A stretch of DNA of 64,000 bases, taken from G965205525 sp965205525. GTDB taxonomy: Bacteria; Pseudomonadota; Gammaproteobacteria; JABABF01. Positions 17,575 through 25,846 of the stretch are shown piece after piece. The position numbers and the translations under genes are program-made. The notes beneath the pieces are model-generated. The model saw nothing but the letters and a program-made list of their open reading frames with translations, did not search any database and was not told the DNA's origin. The stretch spans positions 1,240,001-1,304,000 of the forward strand of contig OZ242171.1 of the NCBI GenBank assembly GCA_965205525.1, in the 5' to 3' direction. Position 1 is the stretch's first letter. Every line of letters starts with the position of its first letter.

Positions 17575-18081
17575 TCAGGAAGCAAATCCCTTGAGTTTTT
17601 TCAAGGGGCGTACCCGCACGGAGTGGCTGGCAGGGCGTGCCTTGATCATGATTTTTTCACCGGTAAAGGGGTTAACGCCCGGCCGCGCCTTGCGGGCGGG
17701 AACCTTAACCGATATGACCTTTAAAAGCCCCGGAAGCAAGAACTCGCCGGCACTGCCGCGCTTGACGCTGCGCTCAATGACGTTTTCCAGCGCATCAAAG
17801 GCCATCGCCACCTGGCGACGATTGAGATCGCTGGCATCGGCAACACTGCTGACGATTTGAGCCTTGGTCAGACGTTTGCGAATCGCCGTTGTGGGAAAAG
17901 CTGGCTTTGCAGCAGCTGCTTTCCGGCGGGCCGGTGACTTGCGCGCGGTGGTCTTCCGCACAGCAGTGCGCCGAGATGCCGTCTTACGACTCGCAGCGGG
18001 CTTGCGACGGGCAGCTGTGCTCTTTTTAGCAGCGGTGCTGGATGTTGCCTTGCGGCGGGTGGTTGTTTTCTTGACGGCCAT
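17575..18081 (-). CDS. HU-family DNA-binding protein with histone-H1-like N-terminal tail
   Basis: From ATG 18081 it has 168 residues. Residues 2-62 are almost only Lys, Arg, Ala, Thr and Ser in short repeats (KKSTAARRKPAASRK, RRTAVRKTTARK), like eukaryotic H1 tails and bacterial AlgP-type proteins. Residues 66-165 are an HU/IHF fold: TKAQIVSSVADASDLNRRQV helix pair, then the arm region RKARPGVNPFTGEKIMI with the conserved GxNPxTGE. Ordinary HU has about 90 residues and no tail. It follows rplQ by about 65 bases and may be the last gene of the alpha operon transcript. An upstream in-frame start at 18126 would add 15 residues unlike HU. Confidence 0.9.
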   Translation of the reverse strand: MAVKKTTTRRKATSSTAAKKSTAARRKPAASRKTASRRTAVRKTTARKSPARRKAAAAKPAFPTTAIRKRLTKAQIVSSVADASDLNRRQVAMAFDALENVIERSVKRGSAGEFLLPGLLKVISVKVPARKARPGVNPFTGEKIMIKARPASHSVRVRPLKKLKGFAS

Positions 18082-18146
18082 GGTGTTCTCTCTTAGCAAG
18101 TGCAGGTCGGCGGATAATCTCAGCATACGCTGAGAAGGCTTTAATA

Positions 18147-18896
18147 CTAATCCCTACGGAGCAATCGCGCAAGGGCTTTAAACGGTTTTGCAAGGGTGCT
18201 GCCAAGCCCCTTCTTCTGCTCCGCCGACGGCGCGGCAGGAGACTCTTCGCCGGGGGGCTCTGTCGCCCTCTCTTCGGGGATGGCCTCTTTGGACGCTTTT
18301 GCAGGTGCCTCTTCGGAGGCGACCGGAGATGGCGTTGGCACTGGATCAGCGGCTGCTGGTGCAGTCTCCTCTGGCACTTCTGTCTTGCCCAAGGCAGCCG
18401 CTCCCTCCTCTTCTGTGGCCGCCTTCTCCGCCTCTATCGCCTCCTGGCGAGCTTTCTCTTCTGCAGCCTGAGCCCGGGCGGCAGCGCGCCGGGCATTCTG
18501 CTCCTGGCGTGTCGCCTCGTCTACCAGCGACTCGTAGCCGGGACGGTCCACCAGCTCCACCCAGGCCATCGGCGCTTTGTCTCCGGGGCGAAAGCCATCC
18601 CGGAGGATACGCAGGTAGCCCCCCGGGCGCTCCCGGTAGCGCTCGCCTAATTCGGTAAACAGCTTGCCCACCGCCTCATGGCTGCGTAGCCGGGAGAACA
18701 CGAGACGCCGATTGGCTACGGTATCCCGCAGGGCCCTGGTAATTAAAGGTTCGGCAAAACTGCGCAGAGATTTTGCCTTGGGCAGAGTGGTACGAATGAT
18801 TTCCCGCGTCACCAAAGAGGCAGTCATGTTGCGAAACATGGCGCGCCTATGGGAATCGGTGCGATTCAGCTTTCTGCCGCTATTTCTGTGGCGCAT
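18147..18896 (-). CDS. rplQ: 50S ribosomal protein L17 with long C-terminal extension
   Basis: Residues 1-125 are a normal L17: MRHRNSGRKLNRTDSHRRAM start, TTLPKAKSLR, and VFSRLRSHEAVGKLF. E. coli L17 ends at 127 residues, but this reading frame continues to 249. The added part is an Ala/Glu/Lys-rich probable coiled coil (about 128-170), a Pro/Glu/Ala-rich linker (about 170-228) and a basic amphipathic end (KPFKALARLLRRD). The frame is open and follows the neighbours' codon style, so it is not read-through of a frameshift. Last ribosomal gene of the alpha operon. Confidence 0.95.
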   Translation of the reverse strand: MRHRNSGRKLNRTDSHRRAMFRNMTASLVTREIIRTTLPKAKSLRSFAEPLITRALRDTVANRRLVFSRLRSHEAVGKLFTELGERYRERPGGYLRILRDGFRPGDKAPMAWVELVDRPGYESLVDEATRQEQNARRAAARAQAAEEKARQEAIEAEKAATEEEGAAALGKTEVPEETAPAAADPVPTPSPVASEEAPAKASKEAIPEERATEPPGEESPAAPSAEQKKGLGSTLAKPFKALARLLRRD

Positions 18897-18926
18897 CCGC
18901 AGCTCCTGTCTCGCACCCGGCCTGCT

Positions 18927-19940
18927 TTACGGCCGGGCCGACCGGTCCAGCAATTCCTTGGGTGGCCATCCATCCAGAGCGATGCCCAAGGCCAAATTTT
19001 CCTGCTTCAGCGCATCCGTAATTTCTTCAAGGGTCTTCTTGCCAATATTAGGGGTGCCGAGCAGCTCTCGCTCTGTCAGCTGCACCAAGTCCCCAACGTA
19101 ACGGACACCTTCCTGGTGCAGACAGTTCACTGAGCGGGCCGATAATTTATCAAGGGCCTCAATAGGCTGCATGAGAAAGCTGTCCTCCCGGCTCTCGGCA
19201 GCATCGGAAGCCGCCTCGGTATCGGAAACCGCCTCCGCCAAGGACGCCAAGTGCTGCCGCAGAATAGTGGCGGCCCGACGCACCGCCTCTTCCGGTCCGA
19301 TGGTGCCATCGGTCTTGAGATCAATGGTCAGCTTGTCAAGGTCGGTGCGCTGCTTCACGCGGGTGCTGTCCACCCGGTAGGTAACCTGCTCAACCGGGCT
19401 GAAAGACGCATCCAGACGCAAGGTGCCAATATTTTGTCCCTCCACATCGCCCAAGGGCTGGTCAGCGGGCACATAGCCCCGGCCCCGCTCCGCCACCAGA
19501 ATGGCTTCAAACTCGGCGCCGGCTTGCATATGGGCAATGACATGGGAGCGGTTGAGAATCTCGACGCCGTTGGGACATTCAATATCTCCCGCCTTCAGCT
19601 GCCAGGCAGAATCAGCTTTTTTCTTGGCAATATGGAGCTCCGCATGGTCGCGGCCCTCCATCCGAATGGTCAGCTTTTTCAGGTTTAGCAGCAAGTCTAC
19701 GACATCTTCGCGCACACCCTCTATGGTGCTGTACTCGTGCAGCACTTTGCTGATCTGCGCCTGTGTAACAGCTGCGCCCGGCATGGAAGAAAGCAGGATG
19801 CGCCGCAGGGCATTGCCCAGCGTGTGCCCGAAACCACGCTCCAAAGGTTCTAGGGTGATGCGCGCCTTGTTCTCCAAAGCTGCGCCCAGTGGCTCCACCC
19901 GGATCGTGCCGGGCAGGAAATCGGCTGTTTTGTCGTGCAT
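18927..19940 (-). CDS. rpoA: DNA-directed RNA polymerase subunit alpha
   Basis: Scaffold subunit of RNA polymerase, 337 residues. The N-terminal dimerisation domain has LEPLERGFGHTLGNALRRIL at about residues 31-50. The C-terminal domain (about 255-325) has the helix-hairpin-helix that contacts UP elements and activators (ELLGTPNIGKKTLEEI). The inter-domain linker is longer and more acidic than in E. coli (Ala/Asp/Glu-rich, about 238-253). Fourth gene of the alpha operon. Confidence 0.99.
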   Translation of the reverse strand: MHDKTADFLPGTIRVEPLGAALENKARITLEPLERGFGHTLGNALRRILLSSMPGAAVTQAQISKVLHEYSTIEGVREDVVDLLLNLKKLTIRMEGRDHAELHIAKKKADSAWQLKAGDIECPNGVEILNRSHVIAHMQAGAEFEAILVAERGRGYVPADQPLGDVEGQNIGTLRLDASFSPVEQVTYRVDSTRVKQRTDLDKLTIDLKTDGTIGPEEAVRRAATILRQHLASLAEAVSDTEAASDAAESREDSFLMQPIEALDKLSARSVNCLHQEGVRYVGDLVQLTERELLGTPNIGKKTLEEITDALKQENLALGIALDGWPPKELLDRSARP

Positions 19941-19973
19941 ATCGGTATCGTTTCTCCGCCGGAGGACTGCTCG

Positions 19974-20594
19974 CTATTTTGAATACAGCTCAACGATTAA
20001 ATTTTCGCTGATGTCTGCTGCAATTTCTTCGCGCTCAGGGTCGCGCTCGTACACGCCTTCCATGCGTACCATGTCGGTGGATATCCAAGGCACTTCGGGA
20101 CGCTGTGCGGCGAGGGTCAGGGCGGTTTGCACCCGAAATTGTTTTTTTGCTCCTTCCCGCACGGCAATCACATCGCCGACAGAGACTTGGAAAGAGGGAA
20201 TATTTACTGCTTTGCCATTGACTTGAAGTGCTTTATGGGAGACCAGCTGGCGGGCCTCCATACGAGTGGAACCCAATCCGATCCGGTACACGACATTGTC
20301 CAAGCGGCGTTCCAGCATGATCAGAAGACTTACACCCGTGACACCGCGCTGTGAGGCGGCTTTGCGGTAGTAGTTGCGAAATTGCTTCTCCAGCAAGCCA
20401 TAGATGCGGCGCACCTTCTGTTTTTCGCGCAGCTGCACACCATAGTCTGTCGGACGCTGTCTGCGGATACCGTGCATGCCCGGCGGCGTATCGGCATGGC
20501 ACTTTGTATCCAAGGCGCGAACCCCGCTCTTGAGGAGCAGATCCATGCCCTCGCGGCGCGCCAGTTTGCAGGTGGGTCCTCTGTATCTCGCCAT
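19974..20594 (-). CDS. rpsD: 30S ribosomal protein S4
   Basis: Primary 16S rRNA binding protein, 206 residues, same length as in E. coli. It begins MARYRGPTCKLARREGMDLL and carries the S4 domain at about 95-155 (RLDNVVYRIGLGSTRMEARQ, LVSHKALQVNGK). S4 is the autogenous regulator of the alpha operon in enterobacteria. Whether its target site exists here cannot be told by eye. Confidence 0.99.
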   Translation of the reverse strand: MARYRGPTCKLARREGMDLLLKSGVRALDTKCHADTPPGMHGIRRQRPTDYGVQLREKQKVRRIYGLLEKQFRNYYRKAASQRGVTGVSLLIMLERRLDNVVYRIGLGSTRMEARQLVSHKALQVNGKAVNIPSFQVSVGDVIAVREGAKKQFRVQTALTLAAQRPEVPWISTDMVRMEGVYERDPEREEIAADISENLIVELYSK

Positions 20595-20624
20595 CGCTAT
20601 CGGCCCTTCGTACCTGGTACCGCC

Positions 20625-21011
20625 TCAGGGGCGCCGCTGCTTCGGCGGGCGGCAGCCGTTGTGGGGCAGCGGCGTGACATCCGTGATGCTGGTAATCCTG
20701 AAACCGAGATTGCCAAGGGAGCGCACAGCGGACTCCCGGCCCGGTCCGGGCCCCTTGACCCGCACCTCTAATTTCTTCACCCCCAGGGCTGCCACCGTCT
20801 TGCCCGCCCGCTCGGCCGCCACCTGGGCAGCAAAGGAGGTCCCTTTGCGGGAGCCGCGAAAGCCGGAGCCGCCCGCCGTGGCCCAGGCGAGGGCATTGCC
20901 CTGCATATCGGTGATGGTGATCAGCGTGTTATTAAAAGATGCCTGCACGTGGACGATGGCATCCTCCGTTATGAGCCGGTTTTTACGCGCACGCGTGCTC
21001 TTGGTTGCCAC
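20625..21011 (-). CDS. rpsK: 30S ribosomal protein S11
   Basis: Platform protein of the small subunit, 128 residues. Recognised by VHVQASFNNTLITITDMQGN, the FRGSRKGTSFAAQ stretch, GPGPGRESAVR and the C-terminal ITDVTPLPHNGCRPPKQRR. Confidence 0.99.
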   Translation of the reverse strand: MATKSTRARKNRLITEDAIVHVQASFNNTLITITDMQGNALAWATAGGSGFRGSRKGTSFAAQVAAERAGKTVAALGVKKLEVRVKGPGPGRESAVRSLGNLGFRITSITDVTPLPHNGCRPPKQRRP

Positions 21012-21021
21012 GCCGTCCCCC

Positions 21022-21378
21022 TCAGGCGCGCACCGGACGCTTGGGGCCCTTGCGGGTGCGGGCGTTGGTGCGGGTGCGCTGACCGCGCACCGGGAGGTTG
21101 CGACGATGGCGCAATCCCCGCATGCAGCTGAGATCCCTAAGACGCTTGATGCTCATGTTCACCTCGCGGCGCAGATCTCCCTCCACTCGGAAATTGCCGA
21201 TTTCCCGGCGCAGGGCATCCAACTGGCTTTCCTGAAGGTCAGCGACCTTGGCATTGGCGGGCACACCGGCAGCTATGCAAATTTTTCTGGCTGTGTTGCG
21301 CCCGACACCGTAGATACGAGTCAAAGCAATCACAGTGTGCCGGTTATCCGGAATATTGACACCAACAATACGCGCCAT
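21022..21378 (-). CDS. rpsM: 30S ribosomal protein S13
   Basis: Head protein of the small subunit contacting the P-site tRNA, 118 residues. Begins MARIVGVNIPDNRHTVIALT and has the helix-hairpin-helix IYGVGRNTARKI and the basic tail with RTNARTRKGPKRPVRA. First gene after the candidate alpha promoter at 21429-21457; a GAGAGCAAGG sequence upstream of the ATG serves as ribosome binding site. Confidence 0.99.
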   Translation of the reverse strand: MARIVGVNIPDNRHTVIALTRIYGVGRNTARKICIAAGVPANAKVADLQESQLDALRREIGNFRVEGDLRREVNMSIKRLRDLSCMRGLRHRRNLPVRGQRTRTNARTRKGPKRPVRA

Positions 21379-21428
21379 CTGGCAGACCTTGCTCTCAGCG
21401 AGTGAAAAGGGGTAGGGAAAAGCCGCCT

Positions 21429-21457
21429 ATTATGGCACTTTTTACCAAGAGAAGCAA
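21429..21457 (-). promoter_or_regulatory. Candidate promoter of the alpha operon (rpsM-rpsK-rpsD-rpoA-rplQ)
   Basis: On the minus strand -35 TTGCTT (21452-21457) and -10 CATAAT (21429-21434) are 17 bases apart. The -10 matches 5 of 6 consensus bases. It is followed by a GC-rich stretch (AGGCGGC), as in stringently controlled promoters. It lies between rpmJ and rpsM, with a leader of about 43 bases. Confidence 0.55.
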
Positions 21458-21463
21458 CATCGC

Positions 21464-21577
21464 TCAGCCCTGCCTTTGCTTGTGTCGCGGCTCTGTGCAG
21501 ATTACGCGCACCACGCCACGCCGCCGCACGATCTTGCAATTACGACAAATTTTTCTAACCGAAGCTCTAACTTTCAC
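21464..21577 (-). CDS. rpmJ: 50S ribosomal protein L36
   Basis: A 37-residue zinc-ribbon ribosomal protein that starts with GTG at 21575-21577. Zinc ligands Cys11, Cys14, Cys27 and His32 are present (CRNC, ICTEPRH), so it is the zinc-containing form. It starts 9 bases after the secY stop, its normal position. Confidence 0.96.
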   Translation of the reverse strand: MKVRASVRKICRNCKIVRRRGVVRVICTEPRHKQRQG

Positions 21578-21586
21578 AGCGATATC

Positions 21587-22924
21587 TCAACGCATTCCAG
21601 TGCTGCCGTAGCCGACCAAATTGGCCTTCTTCATCAGCGACTGGTACTGGTGGCTCATCAAGTGCGCCTGCACTTGGGACAGGAAATCCATGGTGACCAC
21701 CACTGCGATCAGGAGTGAGGTGCCGCCTAAGTAAAAGGGGATGTTCCACAGCACGATGAGAAACTGCGGCATGAGACATACCAAAGCGATATAGATGGAA
21801 CCGAACATGGTCAGGCGGGTCAGCACCTCGTCAATATAATTGGCAGTGTGCTCGCCCGGGCGAATACCCGGCACGAAGGCACCGCTGCGCTTAAGATTGT
21901 CCGCCACGTCCCTAGGATTGAATACCAAGGCCGTGTAAAAGAAACAGAAGAAAATAATCAGGGCGGCGAACAGCACCACGTTCAGCGGCTGGCCGGGGGC
22001 AATAGCAAAGGACAGGTCGTACATCCAGCCGGAGGTGTCGGACTGTCCGAACCATTGCACGAGGGAGCTGGGAAAGAGCAGGATGCTGCTGGCAAAAATC
22101 GCCGGCACCACCCCCGCCATATTAATCTTCAGCGGCAGATGACCCGGGGGCTGCATCGCCATCCCTTGGGCGCGGCGGGCATAGTGCAGGGTAATGCGGC
22201 GCTGGCCGCGCTCAATGCGCACGACGATATACACGACGGCCAGTGCCATACCGAGCAGCAGCAGCAGCAGCAGGATGCTGATCTGTCCCTGGCGCGCCTG
22301 CTCCAGAGACTGGCCCACCGCCCCCGGCAGACCGGCGACAATACCAGCAAAGATCAGCATGGAGATGCCGTTGCCGATACCACGCTCAGTGATCTGCTCG
22401 CCGAGCCACATCATGAATACCGCACCGGTCACCAGCGAGGTCACGGAAATCAAATAAAAGGACAGAGTCGCCTCGTATACAAGGCCCTGCCCTGCCAGCG
22501 CACCCGACATGCCAAAAGCCTGGAAAGTAGCCAGCACCACGGTCAGGTAGCGGGTATAGCTAGAAATGCGACGCCGGCCCAGCTCTCCCTCCTTGCGCAG
22601 CTGCTCCAAGGTCGGATTCACAGCAGTCATCATCTGCATGATGATAGATGCCGTGATATAGGGAACCACCCCCAAGGCGAGAATGCTCATGCGCTCCAGA
22701 GCACCGCCAGAAAAGACATTGAACAGACCGAGCAGCGTACCTTGATTCTGGCGAAACAGCAGCCCGATCTGCTCGGGGTTGATCCCCGGCAAGGGGATAT
22801 GGGTGCCGATTCGGTATACGAGGATGGCAAGCAACAGAAAACGCAGCCGCACCAGCAGCTCGCCCATGCCCGGCTGAGTGCCGGTCAGCAGGCTGTCATT
22901 CCCCGGTTTCTTTCTTTGTGCCAT
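21587..22924 (-). CDS. secY: Protein translocase subunit SecY
   Basis: Channel subunit of SecYEG, 445 residues from ATG 22924. Ten membrane helices can be traced. Conserved marks are IPLPGINPEQIG after helix 1, LGVVPYITASIIMQMM in the plug/helix 2 region, GEQITERGIGNGISMLIFAGI and VFNPRDVADNLKRSGAFVPGI. The chosen start overlaps the end of rplO by 29 bases. A later ATG at 22867 would remove cytosolic residues that other SecY proteins have, so 22924 is preferred. Partner SecE is at 47197. Confidence 0.97.
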   Translation of the reverse strand: MAQRKKPGNDSLLTGTQPGMGELLVRLRFLLLAILVYRIGTHIPLPGINPEQIGLLFRQNQGTLLGLFNVFSGGALERMSILALGVVPYITASIIMQMMTAVNPTLEQLRKEGELGRRRISSYTRYLTVVLATFQAFGMSGALAGQGLVYEATLSFYLISVTSLVTGAVFMMWLGEQITERGIGNGISMLIFAGIVAGLPGAVGQSLEQARQGQISILLLLLLLGMALAVVYIVVRIERGQRRITLHYARRAQGMAMQPPGHLPLKINMAGVVPAIFASSILLFPSSLVQWFGQSDTSGWMYDLSFAIAPGQPLNVVLFAALIIFFCFFYTALVFNPRDVADNLKRSGAFVPGIRPGEHTANYIDEVLTRLTMFGSIYIALVCLMPQFLIVLWNIPFYLGGTSLLIAVVVTMDFLSQVQAHLMSHQYQSLMKKANLVGYGSTGMR

Positions 22925-23408
22925 CGGCTTCTGAATGCTGCTTAGAAGATGTCCCTGGGTTTTCCACCGTGCCGCCTGCGGTTTCAATAGCGGCCCGCGC
23001 GCCCCGGGTCACGGTGATCCCCCGCAGACGCACCGCCCCCTGCAGAGTGCCGGCAAGAAACACGCGGACACGCTTCATGTCACGGCGCACTAGGCCGGCA
23101 TTTTTCAGTGCCGGGATATCAATAATCTCTTCCTGCACCTTGTTCAGCGCATCCAGCCGCAACTCTGCGACAGAGCGGCCGATGCGGGAGCGAAATCCGA
23201 ACTTGGGCAGGCGCCGGTGCAGGGGCGTCTGACCGCCTTCAAAACGCGGGTTCTTCCCCTCTCCGGACCGGGAGCGCTGCCCCTTGTGACCGCGGCCAGC
23301 GGTTTTTCCGAAGCCACTGCCGGTGCCCCGCCCTACGCGCCGGCGCACGCGCCGACTGCCGGGGGTCGGTGACAGAGTGTTCAAACCCAGTTTTTTTTCT
23401 TTAGACAT
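22896..23408 (-). CDS. rplO: 50S ribosomal protein L15
   Basis: 170 residues against 144 in E. coli. The Gly/Arg-rich N-terminus (RRVGRGTGSGFGKTAGRGHK) and KFGFRSRIGRSVAELRL identify it. The last 25 or so residues are a hydrophilic, Ser/Glu/Lys-rich extension whose codons overlap the start of secY. The frame is uninterrupted. Confidence 0.97.
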   Translation of the reverse strand: MSKEKKLGLNTLSPTPGSRRVRRRVGRGTGSGFGKTAGRGHKGQRSRSGEGKNPRFEGGQTPLHRRLPKFGFRSRIGRSVAELRLDALNKVQEEIIDIPALKNAGLVRRDMKRVRVFLAGTLQGAVRLRGITVTRGARAAIETAGGTVENPGTSSKQHSEADGTKKETGE

Positions 23409-23586
23409 CGCCGGGCTCCTCTACCCGCAGAAGGTAGCGCACCCGGTTGATCATGCCGCGCACTTCGGGGCTATCCTGCACTGCCACCGTGTGGCCGATG
23501 CGCCGCAGGCCCAGACCGACGATACAGGCACGGTGCTGCTGGGAGCGGTGCTGCGCACTGCGCACCTGAGTCACCCGAAGATTCAT
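23401..23586 (-). CDS. rpmD: 50S ribosomal protein L30
   Basis: 61 residues from ATG 23586, matching the family length. The core motif ACIVGLGLRRIGHTVAVQDS followed by PEVRGMINRVRYLL is diagnostic. It overlaps the start of rplO by 8 bases (the rplO ATG lies in its last codons). Confidence 0.97.
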   Translation of the reverse strand: MNLRVTQVRSAQHRSQQHRACIVGLGLRRIGHTVAVQDSPEVRGMINRVRYLLRVEEPGDV

Positions 23587-23624
23587 TGTGCCGCTTTGCT
23601 TTACCACTGCCAGCTTCCCCCGTA

Positions 23625-24140
23625 TCAGGAGCGAAGTCTGGCTAGGGGAATGCCGCGTCTTGCGGCGACACCCTGCGGCGATTGCATGCCCTGCAAGCCC
23701 TTGAAAGTGGCCCGCACCACGTTGACCGGATTGGTGGATCCGTTGCACTTGGCCAGCACATCGTGCACCCCGGCGAGCTCCAGTACGGCACGCATGGCTC
23801 CACCGGCAATCACGCCCGTGCCGGGGGCAGCCGGCCGCATGTATATCATGGAGGCACCGTGGCACGCCCGGATCGGATACTGCAGGGTGGGACCGTTCAG
23901 CTGCACTTGGATCATGTTGCGCCGCGCTGCTTCCATCGCCTTCTGAATTGCCATCGGCACTTCCCGGGCCTTACCCCTGCCGTAGCCGACCCGACCAGCT
24001 CCATCCCCCACCACCATGAGCGCAGTGAAACCAAAAATCCGGCCGCCCTTCACCACCTTGACCACGCGCCGGACATGAACCAGTTTTTCCTGCAATCCCT
24101 CTTGGCTGGAGGTATCTTTCTCTGCTGTCAATGCTGCCAT
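23625..24140 (-). CDS. rpsE: 30S ribosomal protein S5
   Basis: 171 residues. The N-terminal double-stranded-RNA-like domain has VVKVVKGGRIFGFTALMVVG and GRVGYGRGKAREVP; the C-terminal domain has RPAAPGTGVIAGGAMRAVLE and GSTNPVNVVRATFKGL. The VKGGRIFGF loop is the region altered in spectinomycin-resistant mutants of other bacteria and looks normal here. Confidence 0.99.
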   Translation of the reverse strand: MAALTAEKDTSSQEGLQEKLVHVRRVVKVVKGGRIFGFTALMVVGDGAGRVGYGRGKAREVPMAIQKAMEAARRNMIQVQLNGPTLQYPIRACHGASMIYMRPAAPGTGVIAGGAMRAVLELAGVHDVLAKCNGSTNPVNVVRATFKGLQGMQSPQGVAARRGIPLARLRS

Positions 24141-24178
24141 CGCCCCGTCTCTAAATAGTGCCGTCTGCTGTCCCAGAA

Positions 24179-24532
24179 TTAAAACTGCAAGCCGCCCGCC
24201 CGGGCCGCTTCCGCCAGTGCCTTAACCCGGCCGTGGTACTTTCGCCCGCCGCGGTCAAAGGCAATCTTTTCTATACCTGCCTGCAGGGTGCGCTCGGCAA
24301 TCATCTTGCCAATTGCAGCGGCCGCTTCCATGTCACCGGTCTTGCCGCTGCGCACCTTTGGCTCAAGGGTGGACGCGCTGGCCAGTACACGACTGCCGTC
24401 GGGACTGAACACTTGGGCATAAATGTGCCGCGAGGTGCGATGCACGCTCAGGCGGTGCATACCCAGCTCGCGGATTTTCATCCGCACACGCCGCGCCCGA
24501 CGCAGTCTCCCCTGATCTTTCTCGCTCATCAA
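24179..24532 (-). CDS. rplR: 50S ribosomal protein L18
   Basis: 5S rRNA binding protein, 117 residues as in E. coli. Recognised by RLSVHRTSRHIYAQVFSPDG, VLASASTLEP and the C-terminal FDRGGRKYHGRVKALAEAAR ending GLQF. Confidence 0.99.
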   Translation of the reverse strand: MMSEKDQGRLRRARRVRMKIRELGMHRLSVHRTSRHIYAQVFSPDGSRVLASASTLEPKVRSGKTGDMEAAAAIGKMIAERTLQAGIEKIAFDRGGRKYHGRVKALAEAARAGGLQF

Positions 24533-24540
24533 GTATATAC

Positions 24541-25074
24541 CTACTTCTTCTTCGCCTCTTTGCGGCGCACCGTCTCATCTGCATAGCAAATGCCCTTGCC
24601 CTTATAGGGCTCCGGCGGACGCAGGGCGCGGATTTCCGCTGCTACCTGGCCGAGACACTGCTTGTCACTGCTGTGCAGGACTATTTCAGTCTGGCTCGGC
24701 AATTTCGCGCTGACTCTCTCCGGCAGCATGTATCGGACCGGGTGTGAATAGCCCAAAGTCAGGGTGAAAGTATTGCCGGACAGCGCGGCGCGATAGCCGA
24801 CACCGTTGAGCAGAAGACGCTTTTCAAAGCCGACACTAACCCCGACTACCATATTTTTAAGCAATGCCCAGGTGGTGCCGACCATGACCCGCACTTCGCG
24901 ATCTCGGCTGCCCGCAGAAACCCGCAAACCACCCTCTTCCTGCTGCACTGCCACACGGCTGTACAAGGGCATCTCCAAGCTGCCCTTGGGGCCTTTCACG
25001 ACAACACGGGACGAAGCCAAAGTGACCTCCACGCCATCCGGCACCGATATGGGCATGCTCGCCAGTCTAGACAT
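24541..25074 (-). CDS. rplF: 50S ribosomal protein L6
   Basis: 177 residues from ATG 25074, the same as E. coli. It begins MSRLASMPISVPDGVEVTLA and has the C-terminal signature RPPEPYKGKGICYADETVRR. A frame extension to an earlier start at 25101 overlaps the rpsH stop and is not needed. Confidence 0.98.
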   Translation of the reverse strand: MSRLASMPISVPDGVEVTLASSRVVVKGPKGSLEMPLYSRVAVQQEEGGLRVSAGSRDREVRVMVGTTWALLKNMVVGVSVGFEKRLLLNGVGYRAALSGNTFTLTLGYSHPVRYMLPERVSAKLPSQTEIVLHSSDKQCLGQVAAEIRALRPPEPYKGKGICYADETVRRKEAKKK

Positions 25075-25085
25075 AATCCCGCTGC

Positions 25086-25481
25086 TCAGAATACCGTGCA
25101 CAGCACTTCGCCGCCCAGGCCGGCCGCCCGCGCTTCACGGTCGCTCATCACGCCCTTGCTGGTGGAAATCACAGAGATGCCCAAGCCGCCTCGCACCCGA
25201 GGCAGACTCTCGCATCCCGCATAGCTGCGCAGCCCTGGACGGCTGGCGCGCTGCAAGTGGAAGATAACCGGGCTATCCTCGTGGTAGCGCAGACGAACTT
25301 TAAGAGAGGGTTTACCGTCCTCTTCTCCCGTTTCGCAGCTCGCCAGATAGCCCTCTTTCCGCAGCACTTCGCAAATCGCCGCCTTCAGCCGCGAAAGAGG
25401 AAAGACGACAAATTGCCGTTGCACCGCCTGCGCATTGCGAATGCGCGTCAGCATATCTGCGATCGGGTCCTGCATGCTCAT
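25086..25481 (-). CDS. rpsH: 30S ribosomal protein S8
   Basis: 131 residues. N-terminus MSMQDPIADMLTRIRNAQAV and C-terminal ISVISTSKGVMSDREARAAG with GGEVLCTVF. In E. coli S8 represses the spc operon by binding the start of the L5 message; I did not identify that structure here. Confidence 0.99.
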   Translation of the reverse strand: MSMQDPIADMLTRIRNAQAVQRQFVVFPLSRLKAAICEVLRKEGYLASCETGEEDGKPSLKVRLRYHEDSPVIFHLQRASRPGLRSYAGCESLPRVRGGLGISVISTSKGVMSDREARAAGLGGEVLCTVF

Positions 25482-25519
25482 GACCGGCTGCTCCGTATTG
25501 AGTTGTACATTTCAGCCCC

Positions 25520-25825
25520 TTACCAGCTGGCTTTCACCACGCCGGGGATATCGCCGCGCACCGCTGCCGCACGCAGGACATTGCGGCCGAGACCGAACTT
25601 GCGATACACCGACTTGACCCGCCCGCTGAAGTGGCAGCGGCTGCACAGCCGCACCGGACTGGCATCCCGAGGCAATTTCTGCAGGCTGATACGAGCCTTC
25701 CACTTTTCTTCATCACTCACTCCCGGGGCACGCAATAACGCCTTCAACTGCGCCCGTTTCTCCGCGTAGCGGGCCACGGTGCGCATTCTCTTGTGATTGC
25801 GTGCTAGGACAGATTTTTTAGCCAT
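25520..25825 (-). CDS. rpsN: 30S ribosomal protein S14, zinc-free type
   Basis: 101 residues, the longer proteobacterial form. The C-terminal region RLCSRCHFSGRVKSVYRKFG keeps a single CxxC but not the four-cysteine zinc ribbon of the short form. Ends DIPGVVKASW. Confidence 0.98.
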   Translation of the reverse strand: MAKKSVLARNHKRMRTVARYAEKRAQLKALLRAPGVSDEEKWKARISLQKLPRDASPVRLCSRCHFSGRVKSVYRKFGLGRNVLRAAAVRGDIPGVVKASW

Positions 25826-25846
25826 TCGGGTCGTACCTCTGCAGTT

